Part shown: positions 1-12,290 of the stretch, one piece after another | Position numbering within the stretch: the first letter of the stretch is position 1 | Layout of the letters: every line of letters starts with the position of its first letter | From: Protonemura montana | Lineage: Eukaryota; Arthropoda; Insecta; Plecoptera; Nemouridae | NCBI GenBank assembly: GCA_947568835.1 | Contig: CANOQG010000007.1 | Span: forward strand, 5,270,001-5,334,000 | Direction: 5' to 3' | Length of the DNA: 64,000 bases | Program-made: the position numbers and the translations under genes | The notes under the pieces: model-generated | What the model was told of the DNA's origin: nothing | Seen by the model: only the letters and a program-made list of their open reading frames with translations | Database searches by the model: none

Positions 1-119
1 CATGTCCTGCCCTATGTCCTGTCCCATGTCCTGCCCCATTTCCTGCCCCATGTCCTGCTCCATGTCCTGCCCCATGTCCTGCCCCATGTCCCGCTCCATG
101 TCCTCCCCCTGTCCTGCCT

Positions 120-126
120 CATGTCC
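120..126 (+). repeat. 7-bp short unit (representative copy)
   Basis: CATGTCC is followed directly by a full 12-mer starting at 127, so five bases (TGCCC) are missing relative to the normal unit. The same junction, CATGTCCCATG, recurs throughout the array, for example before 430, 559, 963, 1043 and 1188, at irregular spacings of roughly 80-400 bp. Because 7 is not a multiple of 3, each copy moves the 12-mer into the next reading frame. On the - strand it brings two G-runs closer together (GGGACATGGG, a 4-base spacer instead of 8). Confidence 0.95.
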
Positions 127-548
127 CATGTCCTGCCCCATGTCCTGCCCCATGTCCTGCCCCATGTCCTGCCCCATGTCCTGTCCCATGTCCTGCCCCA
201 TGTTTTGCCCCATGTCCTGTCCAATGTCCTGCCTCATGTCCTGCCCCATGTCCTGCCCCATGTCCTGTCCCATGTCCTGCCCCATGTCATGCCCCATGTC
301 CTGCCCCATTTCCTGCCCCATGTCCCATGTCCTACCCCATGTCCTGCCCTTTGTCCTGTCCCATTTCCTGCCCCATGTCCTGCCCCATGTCCTGCCCCAT
401 GTCCTGCCCCATGTCCTGCCCCATGTCTTGCCCCATGTCCCATGTCCTGCCCCATGTCCTGCCCCATTTCCTGCCCCATGTCCTTCCCTATGTCCTGTCC
501 CATGTCCTGCCCCATGTCCTGCCCCATGTCCTGCTCCATGTCCTCCCC

Positions 549-559
549 CTGTTATGCCC
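549..559 (+). repeat. 11-bp unit, CTGTTATGCCC allele (representative copy)
   Basis: After a 12-mer with G9>C (537-548, ending TCCTCCCC), the next unit is CTGTTATGCCC. It lacks the A of CATG and has CC changed to TA. This pair recurs once or twice in most higher-order blocks, for example near 7,126, 10,973, 12,493, 14,333, 16,427 and 18,057. It shifts the reading frame in the opposite sense to the 7-bp unit. Related 11-bp alleles are CTGTCCAGCCC (1,307) and CTGTCCTGCCC (2,521 region). The shared one-base deletion suggests one founder unit that later diverged. Confidence 0.9.
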
Positions 560-747
560 CATGTCCCATGTCCTGCCCCATGTCCTGCCCCATGTCCTGC
601 CCCATGTCCTGCCACATGTCCTGCCCCATGTCTTGCCATATGTCCTGCCCCATTTCCTGCCCCATGTCCTGCCCCATGTCCTGCCCCATGTCCTGCCCCA
701 TGTCCTGTCCCATGTCCTGCCCCATGTCCTGCCCCATGTCCTGCCCC

Positions 748-750
748 TAG
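748..750 (+). other. TAG landmark variant (first of a recurrent series)
   Basis: CATG is changed to CTAG in the context GCCCCTAGTCCTG. The same variant ends at 750, 3528, 4035, 7973, 11820, 15748, 18907, 31284, 37117, 41022, 44903, 48126, 49761, 53044, 56478, 60347 and 63630. Leaving out the copy at 3528, spacings are 3285, 3938, 3847, 3928, 3159, 12377, 5833, 3905, 3881, 3223, 1635, 3283, 3434, 3869 and 3283 bp, so it acts as a ruler for the 3.2-3.9-kb higher-order period. It is a stop codon only in one frame of a non-coding array. Confidence 0.9.
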
Positions 751-1306
751 TCCTGCCCTATGTCCTGTCCCATGTCCTGCCCCATGTCCTGCCCCATGTC
801 CTGTCCCATGTCCTGCCTCATGTCCTGCCCCATGTCCTGCCCTATGTCCTGCCCCATGTCCTGCCCCATGTCCTGCCCCATGTCCTGCCCTATGTCCTGC
901 CCCATGTCCTGCCCTATGTCCTGTCCCATGTCCTGCTCCATGTCCTGCCCCATGTCCTGCCCCATGTCCCATGTCCTGCCCCATGTCCTGCCCCATGTCC
1001 TGCCCATGTCATGCCCCATGTCCTGCCCCATGTCCTGCCCCATGTCCCATGTCCTGCCTCATGTCCTGCCCCTTGTCCTGTCCTATTTCCTGCCCCATGT
1101 CCTGCCCCATGTCCTGCCCCGTGTCCTGCCCCATGTCCTGCCCCATGTTCTGCCCCATGTCCTGCCCCATGTCTTGCCCCATGTCCCATGTCCTGCCCCA
1201 TGTCCTGCCCCATGTCCTGCCCCATGTCCTTCCCTATGTCCTGTCCCATGTCCTGCCCCATGTCCTGCCCCATGTCCTGCCCCATGTCCTGCTCCATGTC
1301 CTTCCC

Positions 1307-1317
1307 CTGTCCAGCCC
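1307..1317 (+). repeat. 11-bp unit, CTGTCCAGCCC allele (representative copy)
   Basis: This follows a G9>T 12-mer (CATGTCCTTCCC, 1,295-1,306) and lacks the A of CATG, like the 549 allele, but carries C>A to give CCAGCCC. Further copies lie near 4,605, 8,471, 16,597, 21,673, 25,191, 28,972 and 34,803. They mark matching places in the large duplicated blocks. None was noticed to the right of about 35 kb. Confidence 0.88.
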
Positions 1318-1955
1318 CATGTCCCATGTCCTGCCCCATGTCCTGCCACATGTCCTGCCCCATGTCCTGCCATATGTCCTGTCCCATGTCCTGCCCCATG
1401 TCCTGCCCTATGTCCTGCCCCATGTCCTGCCCCATGTCCTGCTCCATGTCCTGCCCCATGTCCTGCCCCATGTCCAATGTCTTGCCCCATATCCTGCCCT
1501 ATGTCCTGCCCCATGTCCTGCCCCATGTCCTGCCCATGTCCTGTCCCATGTCCTGCCCCATGTCATGCCCCATGTCCTGCCCCATGTCCTGCCCCATGTC
1601 CTATGTCCTGCCCCATGTCCTGCCCCTTGTCCTGTCCCATTTCCTGCCCCATGTCCTGCCCCATGTCCTGACCCATGTCCTGCCCCATGTCCTGCCCCAT
1701 GTCCTGCCCCATGTCCTGCCCCATGTCCTGCCCCATGTCCCATGTCCTGCCCCATGTCCTGCCCCTTGTCCTGTCCCATTTCCTGCCCCATGTCCTACCC
1801 CATGTCCTGCCCCATGTCCTGCCCCATGTCCTGCCCCATGTCCTGCCTCATGTCCTGCCCCATGTCTTGCCCCATGTCCCATGTCCTGCCCCATGTCCTG
1901 CCCCATGTTCTGCCCCATGTCCTGCCCTATGTCCTGTCTTATGTCCTGCCCCATG

Positions 1956-1958
1956 TAA
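1956..1958 (+). other. TAA landmark variant CATGTAATG (first of a recurrent series)
   Basis: C6 and C7 of one unit are both A, giving CATGTAATGCCCC. Copies end at 1958, 3369, 6493, 10340, 17427, 22506, 26024, 29805 and 35637, and none was found further right. In five of the copies (17,427; 22,506; 26,024; 29,805; 35,637) a second TAA variant, CCTAACCC, ends exactly 232 bp upstream (17,195; 22,274; 25,792; 29,573; 35,405). The fixed spacing shows that these are copies of one ancestral block. Confidence 0.9.
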
Positions 1959-2409
1959 TGCCCCATGTCCTGCTCCATGTCCTCCCCCTGTCCTGCCCTC
2001 TATCTTATGTCCAGCCCCATGTCCTGCCTCATGGCCTGCCCCATGTCCTGCCCTATGTCCTGTCCCATGTCCTGCCCCATTTCCTGCCCCATGTCCTGCT
2101 CCATGTCCTGCCCCATGTCCTGCCCCATGTCCCGCTCCATGTCCTCCCCATGTCCTGCCTCATGTCCCATGTCCTGCCCCATGTCCTGCCCCATGTCCTG
2201 TCCCATGTCCTGCCCCATGTTTTGCCCCATGTCCTGTCCAATGTCCTGCCTCATGTCCTGCCCCATGTCCTGCCCCATGTCCTGCCCCATGTCCTGCCCC
2301 ATGTCCTGTCCCATGTCCTGCCCCATGTCATGCCCCATGTCCTGCCCCATGTCCTGCCCCATGTCCTGCCCCATGTCCTGCCCCATGTCCTGCCCCATGT
2401 CTTGCCCCA

Positions 2410-3408
2410 TGTTCCATGTCCTGCCCCATGTCCTGCCCCATGTCCTGCCCCATGTCCTTCCCTATGTCCTGTCCCATGTCCTGCCCCATGTCCTGCCCCA
2501 TGTCCTGCTCCATGTCCTCCCCCTGTCCTGCCCCATGTCCCATGTCCTGCATCATGTCCTGCCCCATGTCCTGCCCCATGTCCTGCCCTATGTCTTGTCC
2601 CATGTCCTGCCCCATGTCCTGCCCCATGTCCTGCCCTATGTCCTGCCCCATGTCTTGCCCCATGTCCCATGTCCTGCCCCATGTCCTGCCCCATGTCCTG
2701 CCCCATGTCCTGCCCTATGTCCTGCCCCATGTCCTGCCCCTTGTCCTGCCCCATGTCCTGCTCCATGTCCTGCCCCATGTCCCATGTCCTGCCCCATTTC
2801 CTGCCCCATGTCCTGCCCCATGTCCTGTCCCATGTCCTGCCTCATGTCCTGCCCCATGTCCTGCCCTATGTCCTGCCCCATGCCCTGCCCCATGTCCTGC
2901 CCCATGTCCTGCCCTATGTCCTGCCCCATGTCCTGCCCTATGTCCTGTCCCATGTCCTGCTCCATGTCCTGCCCCATGTCCTGCCCCATGTCCCATGTCT
3001 TGCCCCATGTCCTGCCCCATGTCCTGCCCCATGTCCTGCCCTATGTCCTGCCCCATGTCCTGCCCTATGTCCTGTCCCATGTCCTGCTCCATGTCCTGCC
3101 CCATGTCCTGCCCCATGTCCCATGTCCTGCCCCATGTCCTGCCCCATGTCCCATGTCCTGCCCCATGTCCTGCCCCTTGTCCTGTCCCATTTCCTGCCCC
3201 ATGTCCTACCCCATGTCCTGCCCCATGTCCTGCCACATGTCCTGCCCCATGTCCTGCCTCATGTCCTGCCCCATGTCTTGCCCCATGTCCCATGTCCTGC
3301 CCCATGTCCTGCCCCATGTCCTGCCCCATGTCCTGCCCTATGTCCTGTCTTATGTCCTGCCCCATGTAATGCCCCATGTCCTGCTCCATGTCCTCCCCCT
3401 GTCCTGCC
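2410..3408 (+). repeat. Duplicated block B, copy 1 (partner about 5,534-6,532)
   Basis: It matches at an offset of 3,124 bp, including the CATTCC-type, GCATCATG and GCCCTGCCCC variants and the TAA landmark (3,369 and 6,493). Immediately to the left (about 2,085-2,390) the match continues at an offset of 3,057, so copy 2 has 67 extra bases near 5,420-5,490. The extra bases contain a 7-bp unit plus several full units. Confidence 0.82.
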
Positions 3409-3934
3409 CCATGTCCCATGTCCTGCCCCATTTCCTGCCCCATGTCCTGCTCCATGTCCTGCCCCATGTCCTGCCCCATGTCCTGTCCCATGTCCTGCCC
3501 CATGTCCTGCCCCATGTCCTGCCCCTAGTCCTGCCCTATGTCCTGTCCTATGTCCTGCCCCATGTCCTGCCCCATGTCCTGCCCCATGTCCTGCCCCATG
3601 TCCTGCCCCATGTCTTGCCCCATGTCCCATGTCCTGCCCCATGTCATGCCCCATGTCCTGCCCCATGTCCTTCCCTATGTCCTGTCCCATGTCCTGCCCC
3701 ATGTCCTGCCCCATGTCCTGCTCCATGTCCTCCCCCTGTCCTGCCCCATGTCCCATGTCCTGCCCCATGTCCTGCCCCATGTCCTGCCCCATGTCTTGCC
3801 CCATGTCCCATGTCCTGCCCCATGTCCTGCCCCATGTCCTGCCCCATGTCCTGCCCTATGTCCTGCCCCATGTCCTGCCCCTTGTCCTTCCCCATGTCCT
3901 GCTCCATGTCCTGCCCCATGTCCCATGTCCTGCC

Positions 3935-5006
3935 CCATTTCCTGCCCCATGTCCTGCCCCATGTCCTGCCCCATGTCCTGCCCCATGTCCTGTCCCATGT
4001 CCTGCCCCATGTCCTGCCCCATGTCCTGCCCCTAGTCCTGCCCTATGTCCTGTCCCATGTCCTGCCCCATGTCCTGCCCCATGTCCTGTCCCATGTCCTG
4101 CCTCATGTCCTGCCCCATGTCCTGCCCTATGTCCTGCCCCATGTCCTGCCCCATGTCCTGCCCCATGTCCTGCCCTATGTCCTGCCCCATGTCCTGCCCT
4201 ATGTCCTGTCCCATGTCCTGCTCCATGTCCTGCCCCATGTCCTGCCCCATGTCCCATGTCCTGCCCCATGTCCTGCCCCATGTCCTGTCCCATGTCCTGC
4301 CCCATGTCATGCCCCATGTCCTGCCCCATGTCCTGCCCCATGTCCCATGTCCTGCCTCATGTCCTGCCCCTTGTCCTGTCCTATTTCCTGCCCCATGTCC
4401 TGCCCCATGTCCTGCCCCGTGTCCTGCCCCATGTCCTGCCCCATGTTCTGCCCCATGTCCTGCACCATGTCTTGCCCCATGTCCCATGTCCTGCCCCATG
4501 TCCTGCCCCATGTCCTGCCCCATGTCCTTCCCTATGTCCTGTCCCATGTCCTGCCCCATGTCCTGCCCCATGTCCTGCCCCATGTCCTGCTCCATGTCCT
4601 TCCCCTGTCCAGCCCCATGTCCCATGTCCTGCCCCATGTCCTGCCACATGTCCTGCCCCATGTCCTGCCATATGTCCTGTCCCATGTCCTGCCCCATGTC
4701 CTGCCCTATGTCCTGCCCCATGTCCTGCCCCATGTCCTGCTCCATGTCCTGCCCCATGTCCTTCCCCATGTCCAATGTCTTGCCCCATATCCTGCCCTAT
4801 GTCCTGCCCCATGTCCTGCCCCATGTCCTGCCCATGTCCTGTCCCATGTCCTGCCCCATGTCATGCCCCATGTCCTGCCCCATGTCCTGCCCCATGTCCT
4901 ATGTCCTGCCCCATGTCCTGCCCCTTGTCCTGTCCCATTTCCTGCCCCATGTCCTGCCCCATGTCCTGACCCATGTCCTGCCCCATGTCCTGCCCCATGT
5001 CCTGCC
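3935..5006 (+). repeat. Duplicated block C, copy 2
   Basis: This is the partner of 650-1,708. It overlaps the start of the 3.87-kb tandem block at 4,592, so the two duplications share material. That implies at least two successive rounds of rearrangement here. Confidence 0.82.
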
Positions 5007-8000
5007 GTATGTCCTGCCCCATGTCCTGCCCCATGTCCTGCCCTATGTCCTGTCCCATGTCCTGTCCCATGTCATGTCCCATGTCCTGCTCCATGTCCTG
5101 CCCCATGTCCTGCCCCATGTCCCATGTTTTGCCCCATTTCCTGCCCCATGTCCTGCTCCATGTCCTGCCCCATGTCCTGCCCCATGTCCCGCTCCATGTC
5201 CTCCCCATGTCCTGCCTCATGTCCCATGTCCTGCCCCATGTCCTGCCCCATGTCCTGTCCCATGTCCTGCCCCATGTTTTGCCCCATGTCCTGTCCAATG
5301 TCCTGCCTCATGTCCTGCCCCATGTCCTGCCCCATGTCCTGCCCCATGTCCTGCCCCATGTCCTGTCCCATGTCCTGCCCCATGTCATGCCCCATGTCCT
5401 GCCCCATGTCCTGCCCCATGTCCCATGTCCTGCCCCATGTCCTGCCCTTTGTCCTGTCCCATTTCCTGCCCCATGTCCTGCCCCATGTCCTGCCCCATGT
5501 CCTGCCCCATGTCCTGCCCCATGTCTTGCCCCATGTTCCATGTCCTGCCCCATGTCCTGCCCCATGTCCTGCCCCATGTCCTTCCCTATGTCCTGTCCCA
5601 TGTCCTGCCCCATGTCCTGCCCCATGTCCTGCTCCATGTCCTCCCCCTGTCCTGCCCCATGTCCCATGTCCTGCATCATGTCCTGCCCCATGTCCTGCCC
5701 CATGTCCTGCCCTATGTCTTGTCCCATGTCCTGCCCCATGTCCTGCCCCATGTCCTGCCCTATGTCCTGCCCCATGTCTTGCCCCATGTCCCATGTCCTG
5801 CCCCATGTCCTGCCCCATGTCCTGCCCCATGTCCTGCCCTATGTCCTGCCCCATGTCCTGCCCCTTGTCCTGCCCCATGTCCTGCTCCATGTCCTGCCCC
5901 ATGTCCCATGTCCTGCCCCATTTCCTGCCCCATGTCCTGCCCCATGTCCTGTCCCATGTCCTGCCTCATGTCCTGCCCCATGTCCTGCCCTATGTCCTGC
6001 CCCATGCCCTGCCCCATGTCCTGCCCCATGTCCTGCCCTATGTCCTGCCCCATGTCCTGCCCTATGTCCTGTCCCATGTCCTGCTCCATGTCCTGCCCCA
6101 TGTCCTGCCCCATGTCCCATGTCTTGCCCCATGTCCTGCCCCATGTCCTGCCCCATGTCCTGCCCTATGTCCTGCCCCATGTCCTGCCCTATGTCCTGTC
6201 CCATGTCCTGCTCCATGTCCTGCCCCATGTCCTGCCCCATGTCCCATGTCCTGCCCCATGTCCTGCCCCATGTCCCATGTCCTGCCCCATGTCCTGCCCC
6301 TTGTCCTGTCCCATTTCCTGCCCCATGTCCTACCCCATGTCCTGCCCCATGTCCTGCCCCATGTCCTGCCCCATGTCCTGCCTCATGTCCTGCCCCATGT
6401 CTTGCCCCATGTCCCATGTCCTGCCCCATGTCCTGCCCCATGTCCTGCCCCATGTCCTGCCCTATGTCCTGTCTTATGTCCTGCCCCATGTAATGCCCCA
6501 TGTCCTGCTCCATGTCCTCCCCCTGTCCTGCCCTATGTCTTATGTCCTGCTCCATGTCCTGCGTCATGTCCTGCCCCATGTCCTGCCCTATGTCCTGTCC
6601 CATGTCCTGCCCCATTTCCTGCCCCATGTCCTGCTCCATGTCCTGCCCCATGTCCTGCCCCATGTCCCGCTCCATGTCCTCCCCCTGTCCTGCCTCATGT
6701 CCCATGTCCTGCCCCATGTCCTGCCCCATGTCCTGCCCCATGTCCTGCCCCATGTCCTGTCCCATGTCCTGCCCCATGTTTTGCCCCATGTCCTGTCCAA
6801 TGTCCTGCCTCATGTCCTGCCCCATGTCCTGCCCCATGTCCTGTCCCATGTCCTGCCCCATGTCATGCCCCATGTCCTGCCCCATTTCCTGCCCCATGTC
6901 CCATGTCCTACCCCATGTCCTGCCCTTTGTCCTGTCCCATTTCCTGCCCCATGTCCTGCCCCATGTCCTGCCCCATGTCCTGCCCCATGTCCTGCCCCAT
7001 GTCTTGCCCCATGTCCCATGTCCTGCCCCATGTCCTGCCCCATTTCCTGCCCCATGTCCTTCCCTATGTCCTGTCCCATGTCCTGCCCCATGTCCTGCCC
7101 CATGTCCTGCTCCATGTCCTCCCCCTGTTATGCCCCATGTCCCATGTCCTGCCCCATGTCCTGCCCCATGTCCTGCCCCATGTCCTGCCCTATGTCTTGT
7201 CCCATGTCCTGCCCCATGTCCTGCCCCATGTCCTGCCCTATGTCCTGCCCCATGTCTTGCCCCATGTCCCATGTCCTGCCCCATGTCCTGCCCCATGTCC
7301 TGCCCCATGTCCTGCTCCATGTCCTGCCCCATGTCCTGCCCCATGTCCCATGTCATGCCCCATGTCCTGCCCCATGTCCTGCCCCATGTCCTGTCCCATG
7401 TCCTGCTCCATGTCCTGCCCCATGTCTTGCCCCATGTCCCATGTCCTGCCTCATGTCCTGCCCCATGTCCTGCCCCATGTCCTGCCCCATGTCCTGCCCC
7501 ATGTCCTGCCCCATGTCCTGCCCTATGTCCTGCCCCATGTCCTGCCCCATGTCCTGCCCTATGTCCTGTCCCATGTCCTGTCCCATGTCATGTCCCATGT
7601 CCTGCTCCATGTCCTGCCCCATGTCCTGCCCCATGTCCTGCCCCATGTCCTGCCCCATGTCCTGCTCCATGTCCTGCCCCATGTCCTGCCCCATGTCCCA
7701 TGTCATGCCCCAGGTCCTGCCCCATGTCCTGCACCATGTCCTGCCCCATGTCCTGCCCCATGTCCTGCCCTATGTCCTGTCCCATGTCCTGCCCCTTGTC
7801 CTGCCCCATGTCCTGCTACATGTCCTGCCCCATGTCCCATGTCCTGCCCCATTTCCTGCCCCATGTCCTGCCCCATGTCCTGCCCCATGTCCTGCCACAT
7901 GTCCTGCCCCATGTCCTGCCCCATGTCCTGTCCCATGTCCTGCCCCATGTCCTGCCCCATGTCCTGCCCCTAGTCCTGCCCTATGTCCTGTCCCATGTCC

Positions 8001-8457
8001 TGCCCCATGTCCTGCCCCATGTCCTGTCCCATGTCCTGCCTCATGTCCTGCCCCATGTCCTGCCCTATGTCCTGCCCCATGTCCTGCCCCATGTCCTGTC
8101 CCATGTCCTGCCCCATGTCCTGCCCCATGTCCTGCCCCATGTCCTGCCCTATGTCCTGTCCCATGTCCTGCCCCATGTCCTGCCCCATGTCCTGCCCTAT
8201 GTCCTGCCCCATGTCTTGCCCCATGTCCCATGTCCTGCCCCATGTCCTGCCCCATGTCCTGCCCCATGTCCTGCCCTATGTCCTGCCCCATGTCCTGCCC
8301 CATTTTCTGCTCCATGTCCCGCCCCATGTCCTGCCCCATGTCCCATGTCATGCCCCAAGTCCTGCCCCATGTCCTGCCCCATGTCCTGTCCCATGTCCTG
8401 CTCCATGTCCTGCCCCATGTCTTACCTCATGTCCCATGTCCTGCCCCATGTCCTGCT
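4592..8457 (+). repeat. 3.87-kb tandem higher-order repeat, copy 1
   Basis: This block is followed without a gap by a second copy at 8,458. The variant order matches at an offset of 3,866 bp from 4,592 to about 6,230, then at 3,847 bp to about 8,443. The 19-bp change equals one 12-mer plus one 7-mer, lost in copy 2 near 10,110. Only scattered substitutions were seen, such as CCTTCCCC at 4,762 against CCTGCCCC at 8,628. Confidence 0.9.
5534..6532 (+). repeat. Duplicated block B, copy 2
   Basis: This is the partner of 2,410-3,408. The match ends just after the TAA landmark, where CCTGCCCTATGTCTTATG replaces the copy 1 sequence. Confidence 0.82.
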
Positions 8458-11400
8458 ATATGTCCTTCCCCTGTCCAGCCCCATGTCCCATGTCCTGCCC
8501 CATGTCCTGCCACATGTCCTGCCCCATGTCCTGCCATATGTCCTGTCCCATGTCCTGCCCCATGTCCTGCCCTATGTCCTGCCCCATGTCCTGCCCCATG
8601 TCCTGCTCCATGTCCTGCCCCATGTCCTGCCCCATGTCCAATGTCTTGCCCCATATCCTGCCCTATGTCCTGCCCCATGTCCTGCCCCATGTCCTGCCCA
8701 TGTCCTGTCCCATGTCCTGCCCCATGTCATGCCCCATGTCCTGCCCCATGTCCTGCCCCATGTCCTATGTCCTGCCCCATGTCCTGCCCCTTGTCCTGTC
8801 CCATTTCCTGCCCCATGTCCTGCCCCATGTCCTGACCCATGTCCTGCCCCATGTCCTGCCCCATGTCCTGCCGTATGTCCTGCCCCATGTCCTGCCCCAT
8901 GTCCTGCCCTATGTCCTGTCCCATGTCCTGTCCCATGTCATGTCCCATGTCCTGCTCCATGTCCTGCCCCATGTCCTGCCCCATGTCCCATGTTTTGCCC
9001 CATTTCCTGCCCCATGTCCTGCTCCATGTCCTGCCCCATGTCCTGCCCCATGTCCCGCTCCATGTCCTCCCCATGTCCTGCCTCATGTCCCATGTCCTGC
9101 CCCATGTCCTGCCCCATGTCCTGTCCCATGTCCTGCCCCATGTTTTGCCCCATGTCCTGTCCAATGTCCTGCCTCATGTCCTGCCCCATGTCCTGCCCCA
9201 TGTCCTGCCCCATGTCCTGCCCCATGTCCTGTCCCATGTCCTGCCCCATGTCATGCCCCATGTCCTGCCCCATGTCCTGCCCCATGTCCCATGTCCTGCC
9301 CCATGTCCTGCCCTTTGTCCTGTCCCATTTCCTGCCCCATGTCCTGCCCCATGTCCTGCCCCATGTCCTGCCCCATGTCCTGCCCCATGTCTTGCCCCAT
9401 GTTCCATGTCCTGCCCCATGTCCTGCACCATGTCCTGCCCCATGTCCTTCCCTATGTCCTGTCCCATGTCCTGCCCCATGTCCTGCCCCATGTCCTGCTC
9501 CATGTCCTCCCCCTGTCCTGCCCCATGTCCCATGTCCTGCATCATGTCCTGCCCCATGTCCTGCCCCATGTCCTGCCCTATGTCTTGTCCCATGTCCTGC
9601 CCCATGTCCTGCCCCATGTCCTGCCCTATGTCCTGCCCCATGTCTTGCCCCATGTCCCATGTCCTGCCCCATGTCCTGCCCCATGTCCTGCCCCATGTCC
9701 TGCCCTATGTCCTGCCCCATGTCCTGCCCCTTGTCCTGCCCCATGTCCTGCTCCATGTCCTGCCCCATGTCCCATGTCCTGCCCCATTTCCTGCCCCATG
9801 TCCTGCCCCATGTCCTGTCCCATGTCCTGCCTCATGTCCTGCCCCATGTCCTGCCCTATGTCCTGCCCCATGCCCTGCCCCATGTCCTGCCCCATGTCCT
9901 GCCCTATGTCCTGCCCCATGTCCTGCCCTATGTCCTGTCCCATGTCCTGCTCCATGTCCTGCCCCATGTCCTGCCCCATGTCCCATGTCTTGCCCCATGT
10001 CCTGCCCCATGTCCTGCCCCATGTCCTGCCCTATGTCCTGCCCCATGTCCTGCCCTATGTCCTGTCCCATGTCCTGCTCCATGTCCTGCCCCATGTCCTG
10101 CCCCATGTCCTGCCCCATGTCCCATGTCCTGCCCCATGTCCTGCCCCTTGTCCTGTCCCATTTCCTGCCCCATGTCCTACCCCATGTCCTGCCCCATGTC
10201 CTGCCCCATGTCCTGCCCCATGTCCTGCCTCATGTCCTGCCCCATGTCTTGCCCCATGTCCCATGTCCTGCCCCATGTCCTGCCCCATGTCCTGCCCCAT
10301 GTCCTGCCCTATGTCCTGTCTTATGTCCTGCCCCATGTAATGCCCCATGTCCTGCTCCATGTCCTCCCCCTGTCCTGCCCTATGTCTTATGTCCTGCTCC
10401 ATGTCCTGCGTCATGTCCTGCCCCATGTCCTGCCCTATGTCCTGTCCCATGTCCTGCCCCATTTCCTGCCCCATGTCCTGTTTCATGTCCTGCCCCATGT
10501 CCTGCCCCATGTCCCGCTCCATGTCCTCCCCCTGTCCTGCCTCATGTCCCATGTCCTGCCCCATGTCCTGCCCCATGTCCTGCCCCATGTCCTGCCCCAT
10601 GTCCTGTCCCATGTCCTGCCCCATGTTTTGCCCCATGTCCTGTCCAATGTCCTGCCTCATGTCCTGCCCCATGTCCTGCCCCATGTCCTGTCCCATGTCC
10701 TGCCCCATGTCATGCCCCATGTCCTGCCCCATTTCCTGCCCCATGTCCCATGTCCTACCCCATGTCCTGCCCTTTGTCCTGTCCCATTTCCTGCCCCATG
10801 TCCTGCCCCATGTCCTGCCCCATGTCCTGCCCCATGTCCTGCCCCATGTCTTGCCCCATGTCCCATGTCCTGCCCCATGTCCTGCCCCATTTCCTGCCCC
10901 ATGTCCTTCCCTATGTCCTGTCCCATGTCCTGCCCCATGTCCTGCCCCATGTCCTGCTCCATGTCCTCCCCCTGTTATGCCCCATGTCCCATGTCCTGCC
11001 CCATGTCCTGCCCCATGTCCTGCCCCATGTCCTGCCCTATGTCTTGTCCCATGTCCTGCCCCATGTCCTGCCCCATGTCCTGCCCTATGTCCCGCCCCAT
11101 GTCTTGCCCCATGTCCCATGTCCTGCCCCATGTCCTGCCCCATGTCCTGCCCCATGTCCTGCTCCATGTCCTGCCCCATGTCCTGCCCCATGTCCCATGT
11201 CATGCCCCATGTCCTGCCCCATGTCCTGCCCCATGTCCTGTCCCATGTCCTGCTCCATGTCCTGCCCCATGTCTTGCCCCATGTCCCATGTCCTGCCTCA
11301 TGTCCTGCCCCATGTCCTGCCCCATGTCCTGCCCCATGTCCTGCCCCATGTCCTGCCCCATGTCCTGCCCTATGTCCTGCCCCATGTCCTGCCCCATGTC

Positions 11401-12290
11401 CTGCCCTATGTCCTGTCCCATGTCCTGTCCCATGTCATGTCCCATGTCCTGCTCCATGTCCTGCCCCATGTCCTGCCCCATGTCCTGCCCCATGTCCTGC
11501 CCCATGTCCTGCTCCATGTCCTGCCCCATGTCCTGCCCCATGTCCCATGTCATGCCCCAGGTCCTGCCCCATGTCCTGCACCATGTCCTGCCCCATGTCC
11601 TGCCCCATGTCCTGCCCTATGTCCTGTCCCATGTCCTGCCCCTTGTCCTGCCCCATGTCCTGCTACATGTCCTGCCCCATGTCCCATGTCCTGCCCCATT
11701 TCCTGCCCCATGTCCTGCCCCATGTCCTGCCCCATGTCCTGCCACATGTCCTGCCCCATGTCCTGCCCCATGTCCTGTCCCATGTCCTGCCCCATGTCCT
11801 GCCCCATGTCCTGCCCCTAGTCCTGCCCTATGTCCTGTCCCATGTCCTGCCCCATGTCCTGCCCCATGTCCTGTCCCATGTCCTGCCTCATGTCCTGCCC
11901 CATGTCCTGCCCTATGTCCTGCCCCATGTCCTGCCCCATGTCCTGTCCCATGTCCTGCCCCATGTCCTGCCCCATGTCCTGCCCCATGTCCTGCCCTATG
12001 TCCTGTCCCATGTCCTGCCCCATGTCCTGCCCCATGTCCTGCCCTATGTCCTGCCCCATGTCTTGCCCCATGTCCCATGTCCTGCCCCATGTCCTGCCCC
12101 ATGTCCTGCCCCATGTCCTGCCCTATGTCCTGCCCCATGTCCTGCCCCATTTTCTGCTCCATGTCCCGCCCCATGTCCTGCCCCATGTCCCATGTCATGC
12201 CCCAAGTCCTGCCCCATGTCCTGCCCCATGTCCTGTCCCATGTCCTGCTCCATGTCCTGCCCCATGTCTTACCTCATGTCCCATGTCCTG
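8458..12290 (+). repeat. 3.87-kb tandem higher-order repeat, copy 2
   Basis: This is a direct copy of 4,592-8,443. Private changes seen by eye include GCACC near 9,426, CTGTTTCATG near 10,479 (CTGCTCC in copy 1) and CCCGCCCC near 11,092. The match ends near 12,290, where CTGCCTCATG replaces the copy 1 sequence leading to the CTGTCCAGCCC unit. Confidence 0.9.

Larger units (their letters stand above)
1..611 (+). repeat. Duplicated block A, copy 1 (partner 6,577-7,187)
   Basis: The order of variant units matches 6,577-7,187 at an offset of 6,576 bp. It includes the CATTTCC, GTCCCGCTCC, TGTTTTGCC and GTCCAATG variants and the first CTGTTATGCCC unit. The two diverge near 612, where CCACATG replaces CCCTATG. 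The window edge cuts copy 1 on its left side. Confidence 0.85.
650..1708 (+). repeat. Duplicated block C, copy 1 (partner about 3,935-5,006)
   Basis: Shared landmarks are the TAG variant (750 and 4,035), the CTGTCCAGCCC unit (1,307 and 4,605), the GTCCAATG and CATATCC variants, and the TGA variant (1,671 and 4,969). The offset changes from 3,285 to 3,298 near 1,003. There copy 1 has an 11-bp unit where copy 2 has two full units, a 13-bp indel. The copies diverge after 1,708, where copy 2 carries CCGTATG. Confidence 0.85.

Noticed and set aside
637-642. Scattered CATATG, GATC and ACATGT motifs as possible functional sites.
   Set aside because: They are single-base variants of the unit (for example CCATATG at 637, GATC at 19,564, 23,082, 31,941 and 37,774) copied with their blocks. 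They are useful as restriction landmarks only.
5839-7356. A 505-codon minus-strand frame of GQDM, GHGA and GRTW repeats.
   Set aside because: It is the complement of the same satellite. The three repeat types are one DNA unit read in three frames, not protein domains.
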